DNA of 64,000 nucleotides, taken from positions 1 through 64,000 of the forward strand of contig PMUI01000080.1 of the NCBI GenBank assembly GCA_003166955.1, read 5' to 3'. The notes beneath the pieces were generated by a model, which saw only the letters and a list, made by a program, of their open reading frames with translations, did not search any database and was not told the origin of the DNA. Position numbers and translations under genes: made by a program. This DNA is from Acidobacterium sp. (lineage in GTDB: Bacteria > Acidobacteriota > Terriglobia > Terriglobales > Acidobacteriaceae). Within the stretch, counting starts at the first letter, position 1, and each line of letters opens with the position of its first letter. Below, one piece after another: positions 7,387 to 15,377 of this stretch.

Positions 7387-9764
7387 GAGAACCCCATCTT
7401 CGTTAGGTGTGTGTTCACGCGGGTTGAGAGTTCGTTCGCGGCATTCGTGAGGTTTGGGAGTGGCGCATCGTAGCGCTCTGCGAGCTGCTTGATGCGTCCG
7501 GCAAGCGCCTGAGAGACACGATTCAACTCAGCATGGACGACAGAGGATAGAGTGGCTATCCACTTGTCGTCAACGACCAAGGCCTTGATCTCGTCTTTGT
7601 TCAGCTTCCCATACTGTGCTGCGACGTTTACATCCAAAGCCTTTACGGCAGCTTTCATTTTCTTGTTTGCTGCGGCCTCACTTTCAACTAGTTGAAGATA
7701 CTTCCTCAAAAGCTTCCTCTCGTCGCCTAAGTCGGGGTCACTTACGATTTCTTCGAGTCGCGCTTTCACGCTAGCTTTGCTAAGGTTACCTTTGTCGTTT
7801 TTCGCTTCAGCCAGCAGACCGTCCTCGCCACCATGCTCTTCATCGAGTTCCTCAATCTGGCGCAAAATCGCCTCGCGGTCAACCTCCATCTGGTTGATTG
7901 CCGCTTGATCTGCGGCAAAATATCGATTAACAATGAGGGTCGGGGGAATGAGATCGGTGCTTGGATGACCATCAATAACCGCCTTCCAACCCTCTTTGGC
8001 CAACAAATAGACGTCGTCCTGCATCGTCTCAGCCCAATAGTCCATTAGGTGCTGATACACGTCGTACGGATCAACAAGTCTCGCTTTTTGGAAGGTGGCC
8101 AGTAGGTCTTCGGAGAGTTCTTGAATGAGTAACTTGGGCTTAGCTCCAACCTTCATGTCCTTTAGAACCGGCGTCTGAATTGTTTTCCAGTTGGCGAATA
8201 GTCTTGTGACTGATTTGTGAAAAGAAGTGAATTCCGGGTGGTCAAAAATCGTTCCCTTGATTTCGGACTGCGGAACTGTGACGGTCGAGTATTCCTTCCG
8301 GTGATAGGGCGTGAATAACATCGTGCGCAAGGTTGGGAAGACTTTCCAATAACTCTCTAAATCTGCAATATCTCTGTTTGGAAGCCCGCCACGAAGATGG
8401 GCATCGATGTCTTGAATGTCTTCTGGTTCGCTGCTGTCAACGTAGCGCGGAAGATTCAGGTTGAAATCGTTCACTTCTATCTCGGCAACGGGTACCATGC
8501 GCGAATACTTCTGGAGTTCTGTCTGTTTATTGAATACATCGACGATTTTGTGTAGGTCCATTTCTCTAAGGCGGTTCTTGTTACCGTCCTTCAAGAACCC
8601 CTTGCTCGCATCAATCATGAAAATCCCTGTGCGAGCCCCCGCGTTTTCTTTGTCTAGAACAACAATGCAAGCCGGTATTCCGGTGCCGTAAAAGAGATTT
8701 CCTGGAAGTCCAATGATCCCCTTGATATACCCACGACGAATGATCTCTCTGCGGATATCTGCTTCAACATTGCCACGGAATAGCACTCCGTGAGGCATAA
8801 TGATGGCACCTTTGCCCTTGCTCTTCATTGAAGCCAGGAGTTGCAACAGGAAAGCGTAATCGCCATTCTTCTTTGGTGGAACCCCGAACGTAAAGCGTTT
8901 ATATGGATCGTCCCCGGTATTCACGCCGTTCATCCACGCCTTGTCGGAAAACGGCGGATTGGCGACCACAAAATCGAAAGTCTTGAGACCCCCCCTATCT
9001 GTGAAATGAGGACTGGAGAGAGTATTACCTTTCCATATATCGGCGGACGGGCAATCGTGGAGGAACATGTTCATCTTTGCGATTGCCCAGGTCGCGAGAT
9101 CGTTCTCCTGTCCATAAATTGCCAGATCAAGCCCCGCTCTATTTCTTGCCTCATCATGGGCCTTAAGTAAGAGCGATCCGGAGCCGCAGGTCGGGTCATA
9201 AATCGTTTGGGTTTCGCTTCTTGCCTCACCGATCCCGATGACCTTCGCCATAATGCGGGAAACCTCTGCGGGGGTATAAAACTGTCCCTTGCTCTTGCCG
9301 GACTCCGTAGCAAAGTGGCGCATAAGGTATTCATAGGCATCGCCAAGGAGATCGTCCCCTTCGGCACGATTCCCCTTGAAATTCAATTCTGGTTTGTCGA
9401 AGATGCCAACCAGGTTGGAGAGGCGGTCCACCATTTCTTTGCCGCTTCCCAACTTCGCCGGATCGTTGAAATCGGTCTGGTCGATGACGCCCTTGAGGCT
9501 GTTGGCCTCGGCGAGCTTGGCGATGATCTTATTGATCTTGTCCCCAATCTCTTTGTTGCCCTTGAGGGCGACCATGTCGGCGAAGCTCCCGCCCTTGGGG
9601 ACTTCGACCATGGCGTCTTTTTGCCCGGCGTATTTGTCGGAGACATACTTCACGAAGAGCAGGACCAGGACGTAGTCCTTGTACTGAGAGGCGTCCATGC
9701 CGCCGCGCAACTCGTCGCAGCTTTTCCAAAGCGAACTGTAAAGTTCAGATTTCTTGATAGCCAT
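7377..9764 (-). CDS. hsdM: Type I restriction modification methylase subunit M
   Basis: A protein of 795 residues, first gene of the restriction operon. It transfers a methyl group from S-adenosylmethionine to adenine N6 in the site chosen by HsdS. The HsdM N-terminal helical domain (about 5-140) is followed by the methylase core, with DPTCGSGS at 190-197 for AdoMet binding and the catalytic NPPF at 269-272. The protein is about 250-300 residues longer than E. coli HsdM. The extra C-terminal part (about 500-795) is helical, with a stretch rich in Glu and Lys near 640-720 that suggests coiled coil. The ATG at 9764 begins a MAIKKSELYSSLW start typical of the family. Confidence 0.95.
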   Translation of the reverse strand: MAIKKSELYSSLWKSCDELRGGMDASQYKDYVLVLLFVKYVSDKYAGQKDAMVEVPKGGSFADMVALKGNKEIGDKINKIIAKLAEANSLKGVIDQTDFNDPAKLGSGKEMVDRLSNLVGIFDKPELNFKGNRAEGDDLLGDAYEYLMRHFATESGKSKGQFYTPAEVSRIMAKVIGIGEARSETQTIYDPTCGSGSLLLKAHDEARNRAGLDLAIYGQENDLATWAIAKMNMFLHDCPSADIWKGNTLSSPHFTDRGGLKTFDFVVANPPFSDKAWMNGVNTGDDPYKRFTFGVPPKKNGDYAFLLQLLASMKSKGKGAIIMPHGVLFRGNVEADIRREIIRRGYIKGIIGLPGNLFYGTGIPACIVVLDKENAGARTGIFMIDASKGFLKDGNKNRLREMDLHKIVDVFNKQTELQKYSRMVPVAEIEVNDFNLNLPRYVDSSEPEDIQDIDAHLRGGLPNRDIADLESYWKVFPTLRTMLFTPYHRKEYSTVTVPQSEIKGTIFDHPEFTSFHKSVTRLFANWKTIQTPVLKDMKVGAKPKLLIQELSEDLLATFQKARLVDPYDVYQHLMDYWAETMQDDVYLLAKEGWKAVIDGHPSTDLIPPTLIVNRYFAADQAAINQMEVDREAILRQIEELDEEHGGEDGLLAEAKNDKGNLSKASVKARLEEIVSDPDLGDERKLLRKYLQLVESEAAANKKMKAAVKALDVNVAAQYGKLNKDEIKALVVDDKWIATLSSVVHAELNRVSQALAGRIKQLAERYDAPLPNLTNAANELSTRVNTHLTKMGFSWK

Positions 9765-10012
9765 AAGGGGGTTCTTCCGGAAATCGACGGCGCTCCCGAT
9801 CAGGTATTTGAAGATCGAAAAGCGATACTATCAGGTTGATTCTGGATTGACTTAAGTATAGGCAGGAGAATGAGATGCGTAAAGAGCGGCACAAAAGCGG
9901 AAGGTCCATGTTCGCCTTTTCCTCTGACGAGTGCCGCCCTTGGACGGGGCTTCTCCCTTTCCTGCGCATACTTTGGCGGAGCCCGCCCCTGCAACGCCAA
10001 AGACATCGGAGA

Positions 10013-10315
10013 CTAGTGCGAGTGCCGCCTACTGACGGGTGATTGGAGGTGGGATCGCTTACGGCGCGAAAGTGTTAGAGCAACAGCCAATCCAAGGAGG
10101 GCCATCGTTCCGAGCTTCTGCCAAACTGGAAGACCAGACCAAATGTTCACGATGATCGCCGGAAGCATGACGAGAAGTATCGCACTCCCCAAGATAATTC
10201 CGATTCGCTTAAGCCCCTCCCCTAGCTCTATGAGCCGGACCATGATCCCTAACGCGGTCAGGATGAGGCCGAGAATCGCACCGCATTCGACAATTGCGTC
10301 CCATAACTTCAGCAT
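10013..10315 (-). CDS. Small membrane protein, unknown
   Basis: A protein of 100 residues with about three hydrophobic helices (near 10-28, 38-58 and 64-82) and a basic tail (SRRKRSH). No family is recognised. Its start lies 6 bases below the stop of the vWA-like lipoprotein gene, so it is the last member of a three-gene minus-strand operon. A pilin-like or conjugation-related role was considered because of the surrounding mobile genes, but nothing specific supports it. Confidence 0.6.
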   Translation of the reverse strand: MLKLWDAIVECGAILGLILTALGIMVRLIELGEGLKRIGIILGSAILLVMLPAIIVNIWSGLPVWQKLGTMALLGLAVALTLSRRKRSHLQSPVSRRHSH

Positions 10316-10321
10316 GTGTCC

Positions 10322-11083
10322 TCACTTTCCCGCGTCAGTCGCTGCCCGCCCAGAACAGGCCGCAGCCGCTCCAGTGAGCAAGCCCATGCCGTCGATTTGT
10401 ATGTCGGGCCCATGTTCCTGTGCTGCGAAGTAGGTTTCCCAAAAAGCCTGTACCGCCATCTTTCGTCGCGGGGTGAGGGAAGGGAAGTCGACGCTCTCCA
10501 GCCGTCCGAGACACAGGGAGACCCCGTGGACGGGAAGTTCATGTTGGGAGCGCAGGCGAACCGCAAGAGCCCGCGCACGGTCCGGGGTTGCGAGGGAGGG
10601 GTGGGAAACAAAACGATACTGATCGTCATCTTCAAGAAAGTCGCTCACGATGACGAGGTGCCGGTTACTGTTAGTCGGGAGAGAGTCAATCTCCTGCCGC
10701 GCTGAGTCCAGTGTTCCTAATATGTCGGTCCGATAACGTTCTGCGCCGAGTGACGCAACCCACCCTGTGAACTGCGTCCGGGCGGTATCCCGGTACCGCC
10801 GAAGGTCGGCGTCATAGGACTCCCGGGCCGTAGGTGCCCTGAGGCGCAAGATGCGCCCCCCTGCGTCGTTTTCGGCATCCCCGGTGATAGGAATGAGGAT
10901 GAGCACGTCGCCGCGATTCATGCCCTCGATCTGATCCTGAACGGCATGGAGGGCAGCTTTCTCGGCACGGGGCGTGATGCTGAAACTCGTGTCGATAAGC
11001 TCGACCGTGGCGGTCGGGACGCGATTCGAGCATCCCAGGATGAACGCGAAGGGTAACAGTACAGCGAATCTCAGATGGCTCAT
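10322..11083 (-). CDS. Lipoprotein with von Willebrand A-like fold
   Basis: A protein of 253 residues. The N-terminus (MSHLRFAVLLPFAFILGC) is a lipoprotein signal with the lipobox cysteine at 18, so the protein should be lipid-anchored outside the inner membrane. Residues around 30-36 read IDTSFS, matching the DxSxS metal-site (MIDAS) motif of vWA domains, and a later strand HLVIVSDFLEDD fits the vWA core. Such domains bind protein partners through a metal ion. It overlaps the upstream membrane-protein gene by four bases and is followed after 6 bases by another membrane protein, so the three products probably act as an envelope complex. The task is unknown. Confidence 0.7.
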   Translation of the reverse strand: MSHLRFAVLLPFAFILGCSNRVPTATVELIDTSFSITPRAEKAALHAVQDQIEGMNRGDVLILIPITGDAENDAGGRILRLRAPTARESYDADLRRYRDTARTQFTGWVASLGAERYRTDILGTLDSARQEIDSLPTNSNRHLVIVSDFLEDDDQYRFVSHPSLATPDRARALAVRLRSQHELPVHGVSLCLGRLESVDFPSLTPRRKMAVQAFWETYFAAQEHGPDIQIDGMGLLTGAAAACSGRAATDAGK

Positions 11084-12258
11084 CGATGGTCCCCTTTCGA
11101 GAGGAGCCTGAGTGTGGGTTCAGGCAGTTGATTCGCGTGGGAAGATTCCGGTATCACGGCGAACTTCGTATTCTCGCGAGCAAGGTAGCGTTCGTGAGTC
11201 GGGTGAAGCCGGCGATAGTTGAAGAAAAGGAAGAGTCCGAGGCCAGACATTCCGGGGAACAGAAACTGCGCGGGGAACCATGCCTTGGGCATGAAAATGG
11301 CGAGTACGGTTCCACCGATAACGCCAAGGACGCTCTTCCATACAACCGACCACAGGGGCTCGCGGCGAGCGCCGTTCTTTAGGCCGCGATCATAGTAATG
11401 GTTGAAAATCTCCCTCCACTCCCTGCATTCCGCCTCCTTGCGTCGGTCGAATCGCTCAAGAGATTCAGTCTCGGTTTGGATCTGCTTCGGAAGTTCCAAT
11501 TCCGCATTGCGCGAGGTGGCGAATCGCTCCCGCACCCGCCGCCACATCGTGGCCGCGGAGAAATCGCGCCACGCGCAGAGGAGACTGTATGCGCCGATCA
11601 TGGGCGTCGCGAGCGTCGCGATGATGAAGAACACGGCCGCGAGGATCGGATGGGCGGCGAGGAAATCCCCGAGTGGATTTCCAGCGAGACCTGCGGCGAA
11701 GCGCAGCTGATGACCTCGCAGAAGTCCCCAGAAGATGAGGCTCAATACTCCCATGCATCCCGCGACGATGGCTGACCGCTTTTGGCCAATTGTCTTCGCG
11801 TTCACATAATGGAGACCTGCATGTTCAAACCACGCCGTAAAAAGCGCCGCGAACCCTGCGGCCGCGACATACTGGAGAAAAGGATTCGCGATATTCAGGA
11901 TGTCCATCGTCGGCGCGAGAAGAATCGTGTCGACGAGGATGGCGAAGCACCCGAAGACCGCCATGACCATGGCATGGAGGTACGGCGGTGGCGTATCCCC
12001 TAACTCCTTCTTCAGGCGTTGCCAGACGGCTTCGGCCTCCGGACGCTCCTTCCTTACCTGCTCTAACTTGGCCTCAAGCATACGGAGTTTGCGAACTGGC
12101 TCCTCTTTCTCTCGCAGCGTGTCCTGAAGGAAACGGGCCTCGATCTCATCTTTCACCGGCGTGGGATCGATTCCGTGCGCGCCGTGGTAGAAGGCAAGGG
12201 CTTCGAGCTGCTGGGGCTTCCCCTCGCCGTGTCTCATGTTGCTCGTACTGGTCGCCAT
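11080..12258 (-). CDS. Multi-pass membrane protein with coiled coil
   Basis: A protein of 392 residues, not matched to a family I know. It opens with a charged helical segment (about 35-85) rich in Glu, Arg and Lys, probably coiled coil, followed by five to seven hydrophobic helices in two blocks (about 92-225 and 310-350) separated by a soluble charged region. It starts just below an intrinsic terminator, after an AAGGAG ribosome site, so it heads a separate operon of three overlapping genes with the vWA-like lipoprotein and a small membrane protein. Its position downstream of the mobile-element operon suggests cargo or a transfer accessory, without direct proof. Confidence 0.65.
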   Translation of the reverse strand: MATSTSNMRHGEGKPQQLEALAFYHGAHGIDPTPVKDEIEARFLQDTLREKEEPVRKLRMLEAKLEQVRKERPEAEAVWQRLKKELGDTPPPYLHAMVMAVFGCFAILVDTILLAPTMDILNIANPFLQYVAAAGFAALFTAWFEHAGLHYVNAKTIGQKRSAIVAGCMGVLSLIFWGLLRGHQLRFAAGLAGNPLGDFLAAHPILAAVFFIIATLATPMIGAYSLLCAWRDFSAATMWRRVRERFATSRNAELELPKQIQTETESLERFDRRKEAECREWREIFNHYYDRGLKNGARREPLWSVVWKSVLGVIGGTVLAIFMPKAWFPAQFLFPGMSGLGLFLFFNYRRLHPTHERYLARENTKFAVIPESSHANQLPEPTLRLLSKGDHR

Positions 12259-12267
12259 ACATTCTCC

Positions 12268-12305
12268 TTGTATAAAAAGAGGGAGTTGCCCTTAGACAAC
12301 TCCCT
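12268..12305 (-). terminator. Intrinsic terminator of the integrase operon
   Basis: On the minus strand AGGGAGTTG-TCTAAGGG-CAACTCCCT forms a perfect 9-bp stem (12280-12305) followed directly by CTTTTTATA. It lies 5 bases after the stop of the 64-residue gene and just before the ribosome site of the next operon, so it separates the two transcription units. Confidence 0.85.
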
Positions 12306-12310
12306 GTTAG

Positions 12311-12505
12311 TTATTTCGCTTCGAGCACCTTGCGCGCGGCCTGAAGCTTCTCAAGCTCGCGCTCTTCATGGACGAGTTCCTCGCGCATTTCGGCGACGCG
12401 AGTTTCCTGCTTGTTGATCTGCTCTAAGACGATTTCTGCGGGTGTTTTCTTGACCCAGCCTTTGCGGCCTGCGGTCGCTTCTGGTGCTGCCTTCTGCGCT
12501 GTCAT
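12311..12505 (-). CDS. Small coiled-coil protein
   Basis: A protein of 64 residues with an AAGGAGG ribosome site before the ATG. An alanine-rich, basic N-terminus leads into a long amphipathic helix (about 20-63) dense in Glu, Arg and Lys with a heptad-like pattern. No family is recognised. It is the last gene of the mobile-element operon, 48 bases below the 71-residue gene and immediately before an intrinsic terminator. A DNA-element accessory or structural role is possible. Confidence 0.6.
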   Translation of the reverse strand: MTAQKAAPEATAGRKGWVKKTPAEIVLEQINKQETRVAEMREELVHEERELEKLQAARKVLEAK

Positions 12506-12553
12506 GACGCCTCCTTGTGCGCATGGGTTTGGTTGTGAAAGAGCGGACTCCCG

Positions 12554-12769
12554 CTATCTGAGCAGGAGAAGAATGCTGCGAAGCGTGGTGAATTCGGCCT
12601 CGATGCCCGCGAGGGCTCCGAGCGCGCCGAGATGATTCCCCGTGTGGAGGTCACCCTCGACGGTGCGCAGGCGCGCGATGAACTCGCGGGTGATTTCCTG
12701 AGCACGTTCGAGAATTCGCTTCCGGACGGCTTCCTCAACGTCGAGGATGTTGGGTTTGGTGTTTGTCAT
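12554..12769 (-). CDS. Small helical protein coupled to integrase
   Basis: A protein of 71 residues starting MTNTKPNILDVEEAV. Its ATG shares bases with the integrase stop (ATGA, 12766-12769), so it is almost certainly translated by coupling. A longer frame running upstream through the integrase gene is an artefact. The product is one or two amphipathic helices with no recognised family. It could be a regulator or accessory of the integrase, or unrelated cargo. Confidence 0.65.
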   Translation of the reverse strand: MTNTKPNILDVEEAVRKRILERAQEITREFIARLRTVEGDLHTGNHLGALGALAGIEAEFTTLRSILLLLR

Positions 12770-13848
12770 GCGGTTGATTCCTCCGTGGTTTCGGGTGACG
12801 TGGCTGGTTGTGGAGGCAATTTCTCCTCCTCCGCTGCCAGTTGGGTCTGAGCGGCAAGCCACACCTCGAGCTTGCGGATCGCTTCCCGTTTTTCGGGTAG
12901 CTCGATCTGCACGTAACGGTCGTTCACGTCGCGGGAGTGCCGTGAGGTGTGGCCGAGAATTTCGCGACGGACTTCCTGCAGGACGCCGGCAAGCATCATG
13001 CGGGTATTCGCCGTGTGGCGAAGATCGTGGAACCGGAAGTGGCGAATCCCCGCGCGGCGGAGACTTGCCGCCCACGCCGTTTTCACGATCTTGATGGGAA
13101 CGCCTTCGAACGTGAAGACGGTTCCTTTTTGCTTCCGAAAAAACAGTAGGAGTTCGTAGAGGCGCATCGTGAGCGGAATGTCCCGCGCCTCCCCTTCCGG
13201 TGTTTTCGAGTGGGTGACGTGGAGGATGCGATTGTCGAAGTCGATGTCCTCCCAACGTTCAGCGAGGATCTCGCCCCTCCGCATGCCAGTGTCGAGCGCG
13301 CAGCGAATGATCCGCTGGAGGTGGAGCGGCGATTTCGCGACGAGCAGTTCCTCTTCGCGAAAGCTCATGACGGGGCGCTTGGTTCTGCGTTCCCGTTCCA
13401 TCCGAAGTCTCCCCAAGGGATTCGCCGGGATGAGCCGCTCCTCGACCGCCCAATTGAGCACGCGGCGGAGGACCGAGAGATCGCGATTAACGGTTGCCGC
13501 CTTGAGCGTCTTCTTCTCTTCGTAGCGGCGCTGGCGATATTCACGGAGCGCGGCCGGGCCGATGTCCGCCACTCGCATCTCAGAGAAAAACGGCAAAAGG
13601 TGCGACAGGCGGTCCAGCGAGTACGGCGTGCTCATCCCGTTCGCGATGAATCGCGCCGAGAGCTCGCCGAAGGTCATGTCAGGGTTCGCGTGCGGTACTC
13701 GGCGCCGCACGTCGTTCAACTCCTCATGGAACTGTCGTTCGATCGTTTCCGCCTTGCGCCGATTCGACGTTCCGGTGGACTTGCAGTGGCGCACGCCATC
13801 GACATAGATCGATGACCACCACGTCGAATTGCGCTTGTAGAGCGACAC
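12766..13848 (-). CDS. Tyrosine site-specific integrase
   Basis: A protein of 360 residues using the GTG at 13848, which follows an AGGAGG site; longer frames upstream overlap the HTH gene and are unlikely. A beta-rich arm-type N-terminus (SLYKRNSTWW), a SAM-like core-binding domain (about 55-145) and a catalytic domain are visible. The catalytic set is complete: R190 in DTGMRRGE, K215, H274 and R277 in FHDLRH, H300 in LGH and the nucleophile Y312 in NDRYVQ. It should integrate and excise the element. The HTH protein directly upstream is the likely directionality factor. The intact tRNA-Pro gene with a displaced 3' copy elsewhere in the window is a plausible target, though the integrase lies far from it. 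Confidence 0.93.
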   Translation of the reverse strand: MSLYKRNSTWWSSIYVDGVRHCKSTGTSNRRKAETIERQFHEELNDVRRRVPHANPDMTFGELSARFIANGMSTPYSLDRLSHLLPFFSEMRVADIGPAALREYRQRRYEEKKTLKAATVNRDLSVLRRVLNWAVEERLIPANPLGRLRMERERRTKRPVMSFREEELLVAKSPLHLQRIIRCALDTGMRRGEILAERWEDIDFDNRILHVTHSKTPEGEARDIPLTMRLYELLLFFRKQKGTVFTFEGVPIKIVKTAWAASLRRAGIRHFRFHDLRHTANTRMMLAGVLQEVRREILGHTSRHSRDVNDRYVQIELPEKREAIRKLEVWLAAQTQLAAEEEKLPPQPATSPETTEESTA

Positions 13849-13853
13849 GGGCG

Positions 13854-14177
13854 TTACATTCCTCCTTTCTGTTGGCGTTGGAGAATCCACCGCACGACCT
13901 GCGCGCGATAGAAGATCAATTTGCCGAGCCGACCGGACCGCATATGCGGGAGACCCTTCGGCAGGTACGAGTGCCGCACGGTCCACGGCGAGCAGCCGAT
14001 GAGCCGCGCGACCTCGCGGATCGTGAGCGGGTCGCCGAGGGCGTCTACGGACTGCGGGTATTGCTGCGGGTAACGCTGCCCTCGGTCTTCGTGCGAAAAG
14101 CTCAATGAATCTAAGGGCTTCTCGCTCCCTTCGAAACCTGCCTTGCGTACCTCATCTGCATGGCGCTCATTCGTCAT
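13854..14177 (-). CDS. HTH / excisionase-like DNA-binding protein
   Basis: A protein of 107 residues starting MTNERHADE. The C-terminal half (about 50-105) is a MerR/excisionase-type winged helix: DPLTIREVARLIGCSPWTVR, followed by a wing with LGKLIFYRAQVVRWI. Such proteins read attachment-site DNA and steer the integrase toward excision, or act as repressors. It overlaps the zinc-ribbon gene by 11 bases and ends 5 bases before the integrase start, with the AGGAGG of the integrase inside its last codons. The first 45 residues are of low complexity. A purely regulatory role is also possible. Confidence 0.8.
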   Translation of the reverse strand: MTNERHADEVRKAGFEGSEKPLDSLSFSHEDRGQRYPQQYPQSVDALGDPLTIREVARLIGCSPWTVRHSYLPKGLPHMRSGRLGKLIFYRAQVVRWILQRQQKGGM

Positions 14178-14577
14178 CGTTCTGCCTCCGCTTGATCCAG
14201 AAATCCCGGAGCGCTTCCTTCGACCAATCGGGCAGTTTGGACCAGAGCATCCAGAGAACGCCCAGGAGGATTCCGCAGGCGACGGCGAGCTCCCGGACCT
14301 GTGGCGACCGAGCGAGCGCAATGAGGACCGAAAGCGTGGCATAGAAGAGAAGGAGTCCGAGGACAAGCCGCGCCATGAGGGCAAGGAACCTGAGCGCTAT
14401 CGGAATTGCCGGTTGCGGTGTCGAGAGTTCGCGGCTGCCGCAGCGTGCGCAGACCTGTGCCCCGCGCGGGCTTACATGCTGGCGGGGGCAGAGCCGGACG
14501 TCGTAGGTGCGCCCGCAGTGGGAGCAATAGAGGGGTTCGCCCGCCGTCATCTTGCCGCATTGGTTGCAGTACCTCAT
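14167..14577 (-). CDS. Zinc-ribbon membrane protein
   Basis: A protein of 136 residues. The first 50 residues hold cysteine pairs in the CNQC, CSHC and CARC style, which make one or two zinc ribbons. A hydrophobic stretch near 58-115 gives about two membrane helices, and the tail is basic (FWIKRRQNDDE). It overlaps the replication-relaxation gene by four bases (ATGA) and the HTH gene by 11, so it is fixed within the mobile-element operon. No specific role is known to me; docking of nucleoprotein at the membrane would fit its partners. Confidence 0.7.
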   Translation of the reverse strand: MRYCNQCGKMTAGEPLYCSHCGRTYDVRLCPRQHVSPRGAQVCARCGSRELSTPQPAIPIALRFLALMARLVLGLLLFYATLSVLIALARSPQVRELAVACGILLGVLWMLWSKLPDWSKEALRDFWIKRRQNDDE

Positions 14578-15377
14578 CGTGGTTGTTCGAAAAGTGGTTG
14601 GTGATCAATCTCCGTGGGGCGCGACCACACGGGGCCAAAGAATCGTTCGGCGCGCGCGTCATCGAGCACGGCGAACCAGAAAATCTTTGGGGTGATTTCT
14701 GCGACCGCCTCACGGATGAATCGCAGACGACGGGCGGAATCGGCGAGCACGAGAACTCTGAAACGGGCCTGCTTGAATCTCCGGGCGAATCCCCCCGAGG
14801 TGGCGAGCTTCACGTACTGTGTCGCCTTCTCCTTCCAGACCTTGAGCTCCTCCGTGCCGAGATCGACTTCGAGGAATGAGGCGTCGATTCCCTGAGGAGT
14901 CGTGAACTCCACGTAGCCGTCGGGGATCAAACGGAGGTCAATCGCAATCGGCTCGGTGAAGGTCATCCAATTGAGGAACCGAACGCCCTGAATGGGAATG
15001 GGGCGGAACCGCAGATCGCAATACACGTCGTTGATCGTGAGCTGGTGGAGCGTGGTGAAATCGGCGGCGAGCAATTCGTTCTGCCGGTGGCGTGGTCCGC
15101 GGCAGGGAACCCCGATCAGCTGCGCGCCCTTGCGCGAAAGCGCATAGAGGGCCTTCCTTCCCGCTCCGAAGCCGATGAAGAATCTCCTCACGAGCCCAGC
15201 GCGGTAGAGCGCAAGCAGGCGCGTGTTGATCCGGGTGATCGAGGTGAATCCTGCGGCGGGCATCAGATGATCGCGAGTCCCTATCCGCATGAGGAAGAGC
15301 TGCCAGAGGAGTTCGCGATCCCGCGACTGGACGATGAGCCCTTTGCGCGTTTCCCCCGCCCGATTAGTCCCAGTCAT
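14574..15377 (-). CDS. Replication-relaxation family protein
   Basis: A protein of 267 residues starting MTGTNRAGE at 15377; the longer frame upstream is antisense to other coding sequence. The winged-helix beginning (SRDRELLWQLFLMRIGTRDHLM, then RLLALYRAGLVRRFF) and the downstream nuclease-like beta segment match Replic_Relax proteins, which occur on plasmids and integrative elements beside VirD4-type ATPases and are thought to act at the origin of transfer or replication. It overlaps the ATPase gene by 14 bases. No classical relaxase with HUH or tyrosine motifs is seen nearby, so this protein may be the DNA-processing partner. Confidence 0.75.
   Translation of the reverse strand: MTGTNRAGETRKGLIVQSRDRELLWQLFLMRIGTRDHLMPAAGFTSITRINTRLLALYRAGLVRRFFIGFGAGRKALYALSRKGAQLIGVPCRGPRHRQNELLAADFTTLHQLTINDVYCDLRFRPIPIQGVRFLNWMTFTEPIAIDLRLIPDGYVEFTTPQGIDASFLEVDLGTEELKVWKEKATQYVKLATSGGFARRFKQARFRVLVLADSARRLRFIREAVAEITPKIFWFAVLDDARAERFFGPVWSRPTEIDHQPLFEQPR

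Noticed and set aside
10013-10315. Reading the 100-residue membrane protein as a VirB2/TrbC pilin
   Set aside because: The helix layout does not show a signal peptide plus two-helix pilin, and no VirB genes are nearby.
12554-13255. 233-residue minus-strand frame
   Set aside because: Its first two thirds are antisense-frame shadow of the integrase; only the last 71 residues, starting at 12769, are a credible gene.
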